From Populus alba (taxonomy: Eukaryota; Streptophyta; Magnoliopsida; Malpighiales; Salicaceae), in assembly GCF_005239225.2 (NCBI RefSeq), contig NC_133293.1:19560333-19624332 (forward strand): a stretch of DNA of 64,000 bases. Reading direction: 5' to 3'. A program made the translations under genes and the position numbers. The notes below the pieces were generated by a model. The model was not told where the DNA came from. It made no database searches and was given only the letters and a program-made list of their open reading frames with translations. Of the stretch, positions 1-10,142 are shown piece by piece. The stretch's first letter is position 1. Every line of letters starts with the position of its first letter.

Positions 1-943
1 CATTACATTTTGTGTTGGTACACCTTTTCTTCCAATAAATGGAATTTGATTTGCAGCTGGTATGCAGGCACGAACATGTGTTCCATCAATTGCACCGACA
101 CAATTCTACATGCCACAAAAACATTTATAGTACTCATATAAACTTTTATAATATATTTCATACTCCTCTGAACAACTTAATTAAACTACTTAATTATATT
201 TATATATATATATATATATAAATTAATCTTACCTTGAAATGTGACATAAATCTTGGATTCATAGCAATTTCTCTTGGTGTGCTCGTAAATTGTGGATCTA
301 CTGGTTTTATGACTTCCACAGCAAACAAACGTAATGATTTAAGCACTTCTGTAAAACATCGACTAATAGTTTCACCTGAATGCTGGAATCTTTCCTGCAC
401 TTGTCTATTTGATGCCCCAACTGCTATTGTAAATAGAAACATTGCCACCTTTTCAATAACGCTCATTCTTCTTGACGGTTTTAAGCCGTGGTGCGTTTCC
501 AAGTCGGTGCACAAACTCAACAAAGTTGTTGCGTCCATCCTGAACATGTTAACACTTCGTTTCCAATGACCTCTTAAAACCTCCGTCAACCAACGCATCC
601 CTGTGTTATAGGAAACCATACATGGTTCTTTATACATATAATTAATATAATACGCGTTTATAGCGTCAGCTGTGAATAAATTCAATTTTTTCCTATCAAT
701 ATGCCTCCTTATAATAAATGCATCGTCATCATCACTATCACCATCAACGTCGGCATCATCATCGTCGTCGTCATTACTGTCGTCGGAGTCGTTTCCATTA
801 CTATCATCTCCGGCACCATCAACCGAAGCACCACTAACTCCACAACTAGGATAATTAATTTGGTCTACAATCCGGTTCATTACATCATCATAATTACCAG
901 CGAAATCTTCATTAAATATGTCATTAAATCGTGGATCATCCAT
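1..943 (-). CDS. PIF/Harbinger transposase (HARBI1-like DDE nuclease), partial
   Basis: Exon 1 is 943-233 and ends at a GTAAGA donor. Exon 2 starts at 105 and runs off the window. The phase is kept: exon 1 ends on a codon boundary and exon 2 continues with NCVGAIDGTHVRA. That motif holds the first catalytic Asp of the DDE domain (the family's 'GAIDGTH'). Residues about 20-75 are acidic, with runs of Asp and Ser. Residues about 115-230 form the helical region before the nuclease domain, including MSVIEKVAMFLF and RQVQERFQHSGETIS, which are characteristic of plant Harbinger transposases. The two later catalytic residues would lie outside the window. The intron (104 to 232 downstream on this strand) contains an AT dinucleotide run. 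The visible part is intact. Confidence 0.85.
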
Positions 944-1229
944 AACTTCAATTACATGTAAACAAGAAAAAAAATTATATGTTCATTAATAAAAAAACTT
1001 TAAATAATTAAATAACATTCAATAAAAAAACTTTCATAGAGTTATAGAGTTGGTGCGACATAAGTTTTTTTCCATACCTGTAAAGCCAGCAAAAAATAAG
1101 TATTCGACTTGCTTGTTGTATTTGGTGCAATTGAAAGGTTTGAAAGCTTGTTATGAAGAAAGCTATGTCATTGAAAAAATATGATGTAAACATTCCTCTT
1201 TATATAGAAAATTTCAATCCTCTCTACGT

Positions 1230-1800
1230 ATAGTTTACAATTTTTCAGCTTTCAAAATCAGTACATTCACATGTATGCATGTGATATCTGTACACCATCC
1301 TTACATGTTTAAAGGAAAAAAAACAGAGCTACAAGTCACTGAACCAGTAGGAAAACCAGCAACAAAGAAAAGGAAGAAAAAGCAACAACATTACTCCTAT
1401 CAGCCCACACGGCAACAATGAAAAAAATACAAACATTAACTGCAAAAGGTGTTGCTTTTTCAGACCTCACAAGCTAACAGTAGCTATAAAAGGTGCTGTA
1501 AAAGTTTACAATGTTTCAACTTTCAAAATCTGTACATTCACATGTATGCATGTGCTGTAAAAGTAGCATATAATGTTACTTTTACAGCTCATATCTGAAC
1601 ACTATCCTGACATGTTTAAAGAAAAAAAAACAGAGCTACAAGTCACTGCACCAGTAGGAAAACCAGCAACAAAGAAAAGGAAGAAATAGCAACAACATTA
1701 CTCCCATCAGCCCACACGGCAACAATGAAAAAAACACAAACAGTAACTGCAAAAGGTGTTGCTTTTTCAGACCTCACAAGCTAACAGTAGCTACCCAATG
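1230..1800 (+). repeat. Tandem duplication of about 0.3 kb inside the Harbinger element
   Basis: Two near-identical units, roughly 1230-1495 and 1500-1797, each contain GTACATTCACATGTATGCAT, CAGAGCTACAAGTCACTG and CTCACAAGCTAACAGTAGCTA in the same order. The first landmark is offset by 271 bases (1261 and 1532) and the second by 307 (1324 and 1631). The second unit therefore carries an extra 36 bases, which coincide with the hairpin at 1554-1588. There is no ORF in either unit. Confidence 0.85.
1554..1588 (+). repeat. Perfect 12-bp inverted repeat (hairpin) present in only one duplicated unit
   Basis: GCTGTAAAAGTA and its exact reverse complement TACTTTTACAGC are separated by about 11 AT-rich bases. 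The structure sits exactly where unit 2 of the surrounding duplication is 36 bases longer than unit 1. Either it was inserted after the duplication or unit 1 lost it. A tiny foldback insertion is possible; a simple deletion in unit 1 fits equally well. Confidence 0.7.
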
Positions 1801-2543
1801 GAAACAATTACAGCCAAGGCAAAAACCACCTGCAACACGTCAATCTCTAGCTAAACAATTGAAAAAATTACTGCAAATCAAAGATACACAGCATCATATA
1901 TTATGAAACCTCATGGCAGCAAAGAAAGAAGGATCAACAGTACAGGTAAATTATAAACAATCTGTCATTTTTTATTTGCCTTGGTTCATTTTTATCCCCC
2001 CCTCTCCCATTTGGACAATGAATCCTAAAGGGGTAAACAATGCAGCAAATGTCATCAAATGTTCCCTCCTTCATCACACATAAATGCCCAGCAGCAGCAG
2101 CACACATAACCAAATTAAAAAAAGTACAGCTAAGGAAAGAATCACAGCAGCATGTATTATTATTCCTAGCAGACCTCACGGCAGCAAATACAAATATACA
2201 GTTAACAAAACAGTTAAGGTTAATTACCAACCAATTCAATTAAAAAGTCAACCAATTAACATTAACCATTAAACATTGTAATTTGTTGATAAAATACAAC
2301 ATTACAACCAGCAATTTGTCATACAATTCTGTTAACTCCCATAAAGTAGTTTAATAAATATAACAGTACATAAATTACCGCAAATACAATGCCTCGAACA
2401 AACTTCAGCAAATGGAAACTACTCTTTTAAAAACCGGCATCCCATTACTCTGCAACAATAAAACAAAACATATATAAATATCGTAAGCACTTAAACATAC
2501 TTAATTGATTAACAGTTAAGATACTTAAATCATACCATGTCAG

Positions 2544-3607
2544 CTAAGCACGTTTACTTCGTTCATACATTCGCTGCAACCATCGCAACTTCTGTTGCTT
2601 ATCGCCCATACTGGACCACATTTCCCTTTTCCTTCTTAGACTGAGATAATCCGTAGCGAAGTCATGAAAATCAGTTTCAATTGAAACTCCAGGAATTGAG
2701 TGCAGCTCAGCCATGACCTCGGGAATACTACAGCCTTCGCGATCCATATTAACAGACGTCGAATCACTATTAGTCGACATACTCTCAAGTAGATGATTGC
2801 ACCTTGTCAGCAACTGAACACCAATTCCAAAGGTTTTCTTCTTTCTACCTCGCACATCATATTGATCTCGTTGTTTTCTTTTGTCGCCGCTTTTTGTATT
2901 GCTGCTGCTAGACATATTTATCCCTCCAACCATTCGAGCCATGTCAGTCTGGAAATCTGGAATCACGTCTTCCTCCGAATCACCGCTGCCCTCTTCCAAA
3001 CCATCATCAGCAATGTCGGCATTGCTTGTACCAGGATCAACACCACTACCAGCAGGTACACCTGATGAAGGAGCCCATGCAAACGCTCCAGTTGCGACAA
3101 TGTTGGAATACATCCGGTCAAATTTATTCTTTAAAGACGGCTCAATACCGACATGTCTGAATTTTTTGGCTCCTCTAATTTCCTGCATATAAATTAAATA
3201 AAGTAATGAAGGATCAAGACTAGTAAAATTTTAGGGCTGGAATTTGACAATAATAAAAGAAATTGTTAGGATGACAAGGAATGTACCTGAATTTTTTGTT
3301 TCCACCACTCATCACTAGCTGCAATTGTGCCTAATTCACTATTCCAGCCAACACCAGTTTCAGAAACCAGCTTATTCCATATCCTCCAATCCTTTTTGCA
3401 TCCATCCCATTTGTTTTTCAATTGTGTTTTAGTAAATGCATGCCCAGTTTGTTCTTGGAATGATGTTATAAGAAATTTCCACCCCGGTTTATCGAAATGA
3501 GTATTAGGTCTCATTCCCATATCAATTGCCTTAATGCATATATCACAAAATATATGCAACATTTCCTTTGTCCAAGCAGCCTTATCAGAAGATTCAAGAC
3601 CTTCCAT
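2544..3607 (-). CDS. Harbinger accessory ORF with MYB/SANT-like domain
   Basis: Two exons, 3607-3287 and 3182-2544, join in phase and give about 319 residues. Residues about 10-105 form a MYB/SANT-like DNA-binding domain of the plant type: AAWTKEMLHIFCDICIKAI, MRPNTHFDKPGWKFL, QLKNKWDGCKKDW. The tail is Ser/Asp-rich, has a basic stretch (KRKQRDQYDVRGRKKK) and ends RWLQRMYERSKRA. The same architecture occurs in host L10-interacting MYB proteins and in ORF1 of Harbinger elements. Its position just upstream of the transposase, on the same strand, supports the transposon reading. In known elements this protein works with the transposase in DNA binding or nuclear import. The frame is open upstream to 3659, but without an earlier ATG except one at 3622. 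Confidence 0.8.
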
Positions 3608-4144
3608 GATATCTTTTAACATATTTAACAAAAGTTTGAAATCAATAAATGATATCAATTAAATTGTGGCACATTAATATGTGGACTAAAACAATAATAA
3701 AGCACTCAATGTTCAACATTTACAAAAGCTGTGTTTGGCAACAAACATTAACCGTGCATGTATCTCAATGAGAATGTTCATGTTAATTTGTAATGAAATG
3801 TAATTGCAACCCATTAATTTTCAACTGATCATAAAACTCAGTTTCGGCCATAATATTTGAATGATCAAGCAACACTTCATTGCCATCATGCTGTTTGGAA
3901 GACAAAAATAAAGGGAAAAAACAAACAAAACAGAATTTATTTCTACATTCAAAGAAACCAGCTTTCTTTCGTAGCATGCAAACACACAAAACTAAACTCA
4001 AAATTTTGATTTTGACTACACAATTATAAATAAAAGTAGTCCTACACGACATGCTAATAGGAACTCATTACAATAATTGTCAATTGAAGAACACACGGTA
4101 ATTGATCATGCAGGTACACAAACATGCAATTTTACATCTAAAAC

Positions 4145-5190
4145 AAAAGAAGATGGAGATGGAGATAAGGCAGGAACTTACCTCAGTCTAGCTCTTTTGG
4201 TGATCAAAAAATTTCTGTTCAAAACAGCTTTAAAAAGTTACTTTAAATATAAAGCAAACACACATAAAATTATTTTTTTTTGCCAGTTAAGCAGACCACT
4301 GATGGATAGACCTGCTTTCAGTGAAAATCAGTGTTTGCATCATTCAAACAGTAATTAGAAATCAGTGAATTAACAAAAAAAAAACTAAAACCATTCAAGC
4401 CTCAGACCATCCTAGTTCATGAATTAACAACAGTTTAGGCAGATTGATAGACCTGCTTTCAGTGAAAATCAGTGTTTGCATCATTGGCTGGCAGCACAGT
4501 AATTAGAAAAAACCAATGAAAGCTGAGACTTGAAGACATAAAAGCAGAAAGATAGAGAGCATCAGATCTTCCTATTCAAGCATATAAATCATAAGAACCC
4601 AAGAGTCTGAGCAAAAAGCAATTGAAAAGATTCGTCATTTGCCTCTCAAGATTGAAAAAAAATAAATTCAAACATCTGTAATGATATTTTCAGTTCTCAC
4701 ACATGAGAGATCAATATGGGTGATTCTGGAAAGAAATCAAAGCAGCAAGACTTGCACAAATCTTCACCATCAGACACAGTGAATGGGTCGTTGCTGATTA
4801 AATCATTGAAGATAAAGAAGGGTGGCAAATTATCTCATAGACAAAGCGAAAAACCGAACACTAAAACCTCATCTGAAAACTATCATTAATTCCTCTGTAT
4901 AAAAGAAAAAAGAACTCTTCTGAGACCAAAGGAATATTTTACCGAATCTGTTCTCATACCAAAGGAATTTTCCCAGTTTACAACATGCATAAATACAAAA
5001 TGAAATAAAAAGAACTCTTCGGACTGGAAGTTTGAAATTGATAGAACCATCAAATGATGGTAGAACTCCATTTTATAAAGAGTTACAAATAAAAAATTTG
5101 TAATCGAGCATGCATCAGCAATGAAATTTTTCATCTAAAAAACCGAAAATGGAGATGGAGATGAGGAAGGAACTTACCTCAGTCTCTGCG
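4145..5190 (-). repeat. Duplicated putative leader splice-donor segments
   Basis: A short motif of about 40 bases (GATGGAGATGGAGAT, then AACTTACCTCAGTCT) occurs near 4150-4190 and again near 5148-5185. Read on the minus strand, each gives AGACTGAG followed by GTAAGTT, a strong plant 5' splice donor. This suggests duplicated leader exons upstream of the accessory ORF, only one of which need be used. Splicing is inferred from the consensus match. Confidence 0.45.
4300..4510 (+). repeat. Short direct duplication in the 5' part of the Harbinger element
   Basis: A segment of about 45 bases reading GATAGACCTGCTTTCAGTGA and on through TGTTTGCATCATT occurs at about 4305-4350 and again at about 4446-4490, offset 141. 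Both copies are followed by CAGTAATTAGAAA, with different short insertions between. It is non-coding. Confidence 0.75.
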
Positions 5191-5459
5191 TTTCTGTGCT
5201 TCAATCCCCAACGGTGTTGCAGCGGTGTTGCAGCTGTGGTCTGCAAAATGAAATACCCATTACAGAAATTAGATTTTGAGAAACATAAACAAAATTGACA
5301 AAGGGAACGGACAGTACCTGGTATGTCGCTCGTGGACCTTTCCCGGGACCAATCTCTTGGTTTTTTTCTGCAATTGCAACAAAGGAGGGACGAATCGGTG
5401 ACGGGTTGTGTTTGAATGGACAGAGGGGAAGAAGCTTGTCTGGTGTTGGTGGTTAGGGC

Positions 5460-5800
5460 AAATAGAAACGGGGTTGTAGCAAGAGAAGAGAGAGGAGAAC
5501 AGTTTGGGGAGGAAAATTGGGTTTTTAATTGATCTGCAACCGTAATCCGTTGGGGTTTTTTAGTTCATCAAATTGGATGGTTTGTCTGCAACCGTAATCC
5601 GTTGGAGGTTGACTGAAATTTGGGAAAGTTTGGTGGTGAGAGAGAGGTGAAACAATTGAAACCGCATGAAAGAGTGGGCGTCGATCTGCAACACTGCTTT
5701 CAATGAAATTTTTGGGTTTTTTTTTTTACCGTCGGGAAGATTAATTGCAAATTGATGAGGGACGGGGGAGAACAGTTGGGAAAGCAATTGGAAATCGTCG
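5460..5800 (-). repeat. Subterminal repeats of the Harbinger element
   Basis: The 21-base word that begins TCTGCAACCGTAATCCG occurs at about 5533 and 5585, and a truncated form (GATCTGCAACA) at about 5681. GAGAACAGTTTGGG at about 5497 recurs as GAGAACAGTTGGG at about 5768. Clusters of short repeats close to the ends are usual in DNA transposons, where they serve as binding sites for transposon proteins. That role is inferred here. Confidence 0.6.
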
Positions 5801-5945
5801 GTGATGAGAGAGAGCAGAAACGCATGAAAAGCAAAAGATAATTGCTTTTCATTTTTTGCTTTTGAAACTCAGTTTCTAATGGGACCCACGTCAAATTAAA
5901 CTGCGGTTTGTGGTTAACCAAACGGGTATTTTACTGCTTTTTTAC

Positions 5946-5983
5946 GAACCGCAGCCGCACAAGCATTGTCAAACACCATCTTA
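5946..5983 (-). other. Right terminus of the Harbinger element with adjoining TTA
   Basis: On the minus strand the end reads GATGGTGTTTGACAATGCTT and continues GTGCGGCTGCGGTT. This resembles the terminus of the small MITE at 62583 (GAGTGTGTTTGACAGTGTGG). TTA follows immediately outside the element. The opposite end is outside the window. Confidence 0.6.
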
Positions 5984-6554
5984 GTAATGTAGTTGAAATT
6001 GAAATTATTTTTCTAAATAGGTATTTCATTTGAAAAAAAATCAATTTTTAAATAATTTACAATGTGTTTTACGTTCTCACGTCAAGAATCTTTAAAATCA
6101 TTTAGAAAAAAATGAAATTAATATTTTTTTAAATAGAAATTACTTTTATTTGTCTATAGACTAATTAATAAAGCATGGAATTCAATTCTCATGAGTAAAT
6201 TTTTAGTCTCGTACTGTCTGGTGGAGTAATTATCATCGACATCATATCCACTTGTCACAGTCACGAAACCAATTGAACAATTTTCTCGAGCTGGTTGACA
6301 AAATAATGTTTTGTTAATTTAAAAAAAAAAGATTTGTCAATAAAATAATGTTTTTTAGTCGCTATTTCATGGTGGTTATATTCAGTTTTCAAACCAATCA
6401 TCATTGTGGACACATCGACACGGAGACGGAAGATGATCATACCTGCAGTGGTTAAAAGACTAATGATGCGTCTCATGATGTGCCATAAAAGAAGATGCAC
6501 AAACCCATGATCCAAGCTTAAACTTTTACTTTTCAATGCACTTTCTCCAATCCC

Positions 6555-6750
6555 CAAGAGGGTGTCTGGAACAGTAAAATAATGATGAGTTATTTTTAAA
6601 ATTATTTTTTATTTTTAAATATATTAAAATAATATTTTTTATTTTAAAAAATAATTTTAGATATTAATATACTAAAATGATTCAAAAGCAAAAAAAAAAA
6701 ATTAATTTTTTTTCTTAAAACTCCAAATCAATTAGATGGCACACCCTTTA
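6555..6750 (+). mobile_element. Degenerate AT-rich MITE-like copy
   Basis: The left edge reads GAGGGTGTCTGGAACAG. The right edge read in reverse is AAAGGGTGTGCC. Between them is the AT-rich core shared by many repeats here (TTTTTAAATATATTAAAATAATATTTT, given in part). It fits a decayed Tourist-type element; no target duplication was resolved. Confidence 0.4.
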
Positions 6751-6840
6751 AAAATCAGTCTTCAACATTATCTTTCTTTTTTTTTTCCATACTTGAATTT
6801 TTATAGGACATCTGAACCAATAAGCTCTTATTTATTTAAA

Positions 6841-7012
6841 AGTGTAGTTGCAGTTGTTTTTTTAAATGCTTTTTATATCAAAATGTATCAAAATAATAGT
6901 TTTTTTTAAAAAAATTATTTTTTAAATCAATGCATTAAAATGATCCAGAACATGTAAAACAATAATTTTTAATGAAAAAAATTAAATTTTTATAAAACAC
7001 AATTTGCTCTAG
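6841..7012 (+). mobile_element. Second degenerate AT-rich MITE-like copy
   Basis: It begins AGTGTAGTTGCAGTTG and has the same internal words as the other copies (AAATGCTTTTTATATCAAAA, ATTAAAATGATCCAGAA). It ends near TAAAACACAATTTGC. The termini are eroded, so the limits are approximate. Confidence 0.35.
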
Positions 7013-7054
7013 TATGCAAGTCATTTTATCTAACCCTACTTCACATGTTGGCTT

Positions 7055-7862
7055 CAACAACGAAGGTTTTTCCTTCTGTGTGGTTGTTATTTTCGGTTTA
7101 AAAAAGTATGGATATTTTGATTTAAATATAGGAAACTTGCATATTTAATAATTGACCAAGTGATTCAATGATGAGGAATTCATTCTCAGCTAAGTTTATT
7201 TTCCAAATTGACCGAGAGTTGATGGAGTCAAACAAAAACTAGGTTAATTTTATTTTTTTCTATAAAACAATGTCATTTTATAATTGATCTAGGTTCAAAT
7301 GGTCAATATAAAATCCAAACTATAAATCAAATTACACTTTTAGCCAGGTCTAAAAATTATAAAACCCAGCACCAACATAAATCTGAGAACACGTGACGAT
7401 AAATATAAAAAACACAAACCATACTCTTTATACAAATCCAACAACAAGAATTTTCCCTATATGGGGTTGCTATTTTAGGTTCATTAACAAAGTAACTTAA
7501 AGAAATATATTGATATTGTAATTTAGATATTCAAAGAGAAACTTTGATATTTATTAAACATGATTTAGTTAATGAATTAGAAGTTTATTCACGAACGAAT
7601 TTATTTTTAAACTTATCTCAGAGTTAATCTAATAAAAAAACTAGGTTGAATTTAATGTATTTTTTATCCAAAACAATGCCCATTTAGAGTTGATTTAAAT
7701 TAATTTAATCAATCTAGAATCCAAATTTTAAGCCAAGTTAAATTCTCAGCCGATTTAAAATTATAAAACCTAATATCAACATAAATTTGAGAATAGGCGA
7801 CGATCATTAAAAAAAAAAAAAAACAGCATAAACTATCCTCTTTCTACAAATCCAAATTGTGC
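7055..7862 (+). repeat. Diverged tandem duplication of about 0.4 kb
   Basis: Unit 1 (about 7055-7448) and unit 2 (about 7450-7862) share the same ordered landmarks: GGTTGTTATTTTCGGTT / GGTTGCTATTTTAGGTT, AAACTAGGTT, AACATAAATCTGAGAAC / AACATAAATTTGAGAAT, GACGAT, and CTCTTTATACAAATCCAA / CTCTTTCTACAAATCCAA. The offset is about 400-415 bases. Many indels show that it is old. It has no coding potential. Confidence 0.7.
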
Positions 7863-10142
7863 ATACGAAGGGTCCACACTTTCACTACCCTGTCCAATGG
7901 TCCACTGGATCCCAAATTCCACAACCCCCCCCCCCCCGCTCCTCTTCCGCTCTATCCGCGGCAGACAAATATTTTAAATTTCTTTATTTTATGACCGAAT
8001 TACCCCTCCGTATCTCCCTCAATTTCTGTCTCGCTCCCCTCACTTAGCCTCTCTTTTCCCTGGTAGCGCCTCTCTTTTTCTCACAAGTTCCTCTCAGAGT
8101 CAAAATCAATATCACTTCACTTTCTCACTGGCCCCAAACAGCAACCCCTTTCTCCCTCTATTATCTCCATTCTGATACTTGACACTAAAAAAATCACACT
8201 CCCCGTCACTGTCAGTTCTCTCAGTCCCTCAAAGCCGGCCTTTGACACCGTCACACACAGGCGGCCCTGTAAGATTCCGTTATATAGAACCTCCCTTAAA
8301 TTTCGGTTTCGTGATTGGACTTTTTTTTAAATACTTTTGAATTTTGAAATCCGTCAGAGGAACCTGTTTATTATTCACTAATCACTGTAGTTTCTGTCTT
8401 AATGGCAAGTTAATTAATTCGTAGATGACAATTTCAAAAAATAGAATTCAATCATTTAATTTGCTTTTGGTTTCTTTTTAATGGACCGAAGTGTCATTAG
8501 ATGTTTTTGACCGTTAGCAGAGGAAAATTGAGAACAGTGAACTTTTTTGTAAGTGAAGCTTTCTTTTTCTTTCTTCGCTTTTTAATTTCCTTTCTTGTTT
8601 CTTGATTCTGTTTGGTTCCTTAGAAAACAAAGGAATGGGAAAGGATAGAGCAAGAAAATTGTTCAGGTGCATGTGTTGATTTTTTCGTTAGATTTTCAAG
8701 TACCGGCAACTGTGTGATTTTTCAATTTTAATTTTTCCCTTTCTTTCCTTTTTTCATTAGCTTCTCAGCAGCCAAAAAGTGTTTTTTCCTTTTTCTTTAA
8801 ATAGGTGATTTAACCATTTTTCCTTTCTTCTGCCATCTGTTTCTCAGTCTCTAAACAGTGTCATCTCCTTATCTGTTCTTTTCTTCTGTACTTTACTTTC
8901 TGTGGGATTGTAAATGAATATTCTTTTTCGTTAATCACGATGTTGTTCGATTATTAAAGGCTTGCATAATATTAGATTCTTCGTGTCAGCTTTGTGTAAT
9001 TTTTTAAAGGGTGGTGGTTAGATTGGAGACGAGGTTTTTTTTAGGGTTTTTGAGAATTGAAAATGGTGAGGGCAGTCTGGTATTTTTAAGGCATAGCTCA
9101 GTGCTAAGGATTGGATCACAAGCCCTGACACGTGCATTTGATAATCGTTTTTTTTTTCTGCGCTCTGTTTTTTTTTTTTTTACTAATTAATGCAAATTTA
9201 TATTGCTGAATTTGATGTCTGCTTTCGTGTTTATTGCTTCTTCCACATTAAATAACTGACATGTTTTTTCTCTAAGTATTCATTTATTTTCTGCTTGTGC
9301 GTGTGGGTGTCTCTATTGTGTTGCTATGTGAAATCCGTTGGATCTTGATGAATAATTATCCGAGAAAGTTATTTATTCATGAATGCTATAGGTTCTCTGT
9401 TTTTTATTTTTTTATTTTGTTCATGGTTGCCATTTTGATTTTGAATGAAGGGCAAAGAAGTACTCTAAACTTATTGTTTTAATTCAAGTATTTATTATAG
9501 CAATTGAATCTGACCATCTTTTGGATCTGGGGTTTGAAATTAGTTTCAGTTATGTATTTTTGGTATAGGACTGTCATGTTTTTTTTGGCTATATGTATCT
9601 CAGGTTTCTCAAATTGTTAATTGGGTTTTGTACCTGTTAACGTGATGGTTTGGAGTACCAAACCTGTTTATTTATGCTTTTAGGGTTTTCCGGTACGATT
9701 CATAATTATACCACCTTGTTGTGTGCTTTCTTTCCACTTTTTTAGATATCTTAATCTTGATGTGGTGGCTTGTGTGTGTGGGTGGGGGACTGGAATCCTA
9801 GCTTAGTGAATGTGCCATGAGGTGTGGGTACTGTGTAGTTTGTGGACTAATGACCATTGTCCTTTTATTTGCTTTTATACTCGTCCACACTCTTCAGTAA
9901 TCTCAATGATCATTATGTGTGTACTGAGTAATATCAATGATTATTATTTGTGTATGAGTTGCTGCATTCCTCTTCAGATATTTCTTTGTAAGATTTTAAT
10001 CCAGGTTTCCCCTTCTAATTTCTTACATAATGTAATTTCAGGTTCATTGAGGTCCCTTCTGTCTGAAGATTGATAAAGCACAGGATTGTGAACTACCATT
10101 TTTCATGAGCTACAAATAGCAGTTCTAGTTTGAGATAGACAG
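7863..10142 (+). promoter_or_regulatory. Promoter and probable intron-containing 5' leader of the coiled-coil gene
   Basis: This stretch has no convincing coding frame. A pyrimidine-rich block (about 8000-8260) looks like a plant leader. A good donor (CCCT then GTAAGA) at 8269 and an acceptor (AATTTCAG) ending at 10041 would remove about 1.77 kb, leaving a leader exon 10042-10142 just before the ATG at 10143. A homopolymer C run lies near 7928. Splicing is inferred from signals only. Confidence 0.4.

Larger units (their letters stand above)
1..5980 (-). mobile_element. PIF/Harbinger DNA transposon, left part outside the window
   Basis: Two minus-strand genes typical of a PIF/Harbinger element lie in the expected arrangement: a MYB/SANT-like accessory ORF (2544-3607) and a DDE transposase (1-943, continuing past the left edge). 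The right terminus is placed at 5980. Read on the minus strand, it starts GATGGTGTTTGACAATG and is followed outside by TTA (5981-5983), the usual 3-bp target of this superfamily. The matching left terminus is not in the window, so the terminal inverted repeat and target duplication cannot be confirmed here. The roughly 1.6 kb between the two ORFs holds tandem duplications and no ORF. The visible coding parts have no stops or frameshifts, so the copy may be young. Confidence 0.8.

Noticed and set aside
39..961. Plus-strand ORFs over the transposase (e.g. 234-569, 701-961)
   Set aside because: They are antisense to the transposase frame; their composition mirrors its acidic repeats.
3783..5921. 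Several minus- and plus-strand ORFs of 70-95 codons
   Set aside because: No domain, low-complexity composition, and they overlap duplicated non-coding segments of the transposon.
7859..8047. ORF with a Pro-rich run before the coiled-coil gene
   Set aside because: It spans a C homopolymer and a pyrimidine-rich leader; no family match and no splice path to the main gene.
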